A DNA stretch of 64,000 nucleotides from Betaproteobacteria bacterium (GTDB lineage: Bacteria; Pseudomonadota; Gammaproteobacteria; Burkholderiales; Burkholderiaceae_C): contig JADIZZ010000023.1 in the NCBI GenBank assembly GCA_016704535.1, forward strand, positions 186,001-250,000, written 5' to 3'. Position numbers and translations under genes: made by a program. A model generated the notes under the pieces. That model was not told where the DNA came from. It did not search any database and saw only the letters and a program-made list of their open reading frames with translations. Shown in pieces: positions 63,921-64,000 of this stretch (its first letter is position 1; each line of letters opens with the position of its first letter).

Positions 63921-64000
63921 TCAACGACCGGCCAGGGCCGGCTGGCCCCCACCGTTGTCGCGCGCAGGCTGCGCAGCGCCCGTGTCCTGCGGCACCGCGC
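63921..64000 (-). CDS. puhB: puhB, C-terminal end only
   Basis: 25 codons (ending QPALAGR-stop) of a gene running off the right edge. The frame and its place 13 bases before puhC support PuhB, an RC assembly membrane protein. Assigned by context only. Confidence 0.5.
   Translation of the reverse strand, partial: AVPQDTGAAQPARDNGGGQPALAGR

Overview
The window comes from a high-GC purple photosynthetic betaproteobacterium of the Rubrivivax type (Burkholderiales). This rests on gene content: bchCXYZ next to pufBALMC with a tetrahaem cytochrome subunit, the spheroidene carotenoid genes crtA/C/D/F, an LH2 alpha chain with a long Ala/Pro-rich C-terminal tail, and the aerobic cyclase AcsF in the puhBC-acsF-puhE order. 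I could not run a database search, so the species is not fixed.

Positions 1-29820 are mostly housekeeping and accessory genes: a YqjK/YqjE/DUF883 envelope-stress set, a ketoacyl synthase III, a nitronate monooxygenase overlapping a UspA protein, serC-serA, a thiolase, an AAA ATPase plus VWA/HExxH protein pair, a flavocytochrome c pair with missing key cysteines, a DAHP synthase, a LysE exporter, xanthine dehydrogenase xdhABC, an AEC transporter, SppA, PhoD, riboflavin synthase and a DUF3422 protein.

Positions 29861-64000 are a photosynthesis gene cluster. Plus strand: bchI-bchD-bchO, then (after hemA on the minus strand) crtE-crtF, bchC-X-Y-Z, pufB-[new small membrane gene]-pufA-L-M-C, crtA-crtD-crtC, a pucC-type transporter and an unknown membrane protein. 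Minus strand, from the right edge: puhB(partial)-puhC-acsF-puhE-crtI-crtB, then pucB-pucA under their own promoter. Paired PpsR/CrtJ-type sites (TGT-N12-ACA) lie at the hemA/crtE, bchC and pucB promoters.

Between the two arms, about 51.5-58.0 kb, is an island bounded by direct repeats of IS91-type transposon ends. It holds a tetrahaem cytochrome / Fe-S / NrfD operon and a convergent small c-type cytochrome, plus a TctC gene whose 5' end was rewritten by the IS91 remnant and an IS66 remnant. The cytochrome operon and the small cytochrome share an identical 17-base Crp/Fnr-type operator at the same distance from their start codons. A related operator sits at the same distance from uspA, 47 kb away. 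The island looks like an acquired quinol-to-cytochrome electron-transfer module set under anaerobic-type control inside the photosynthesis cluster.
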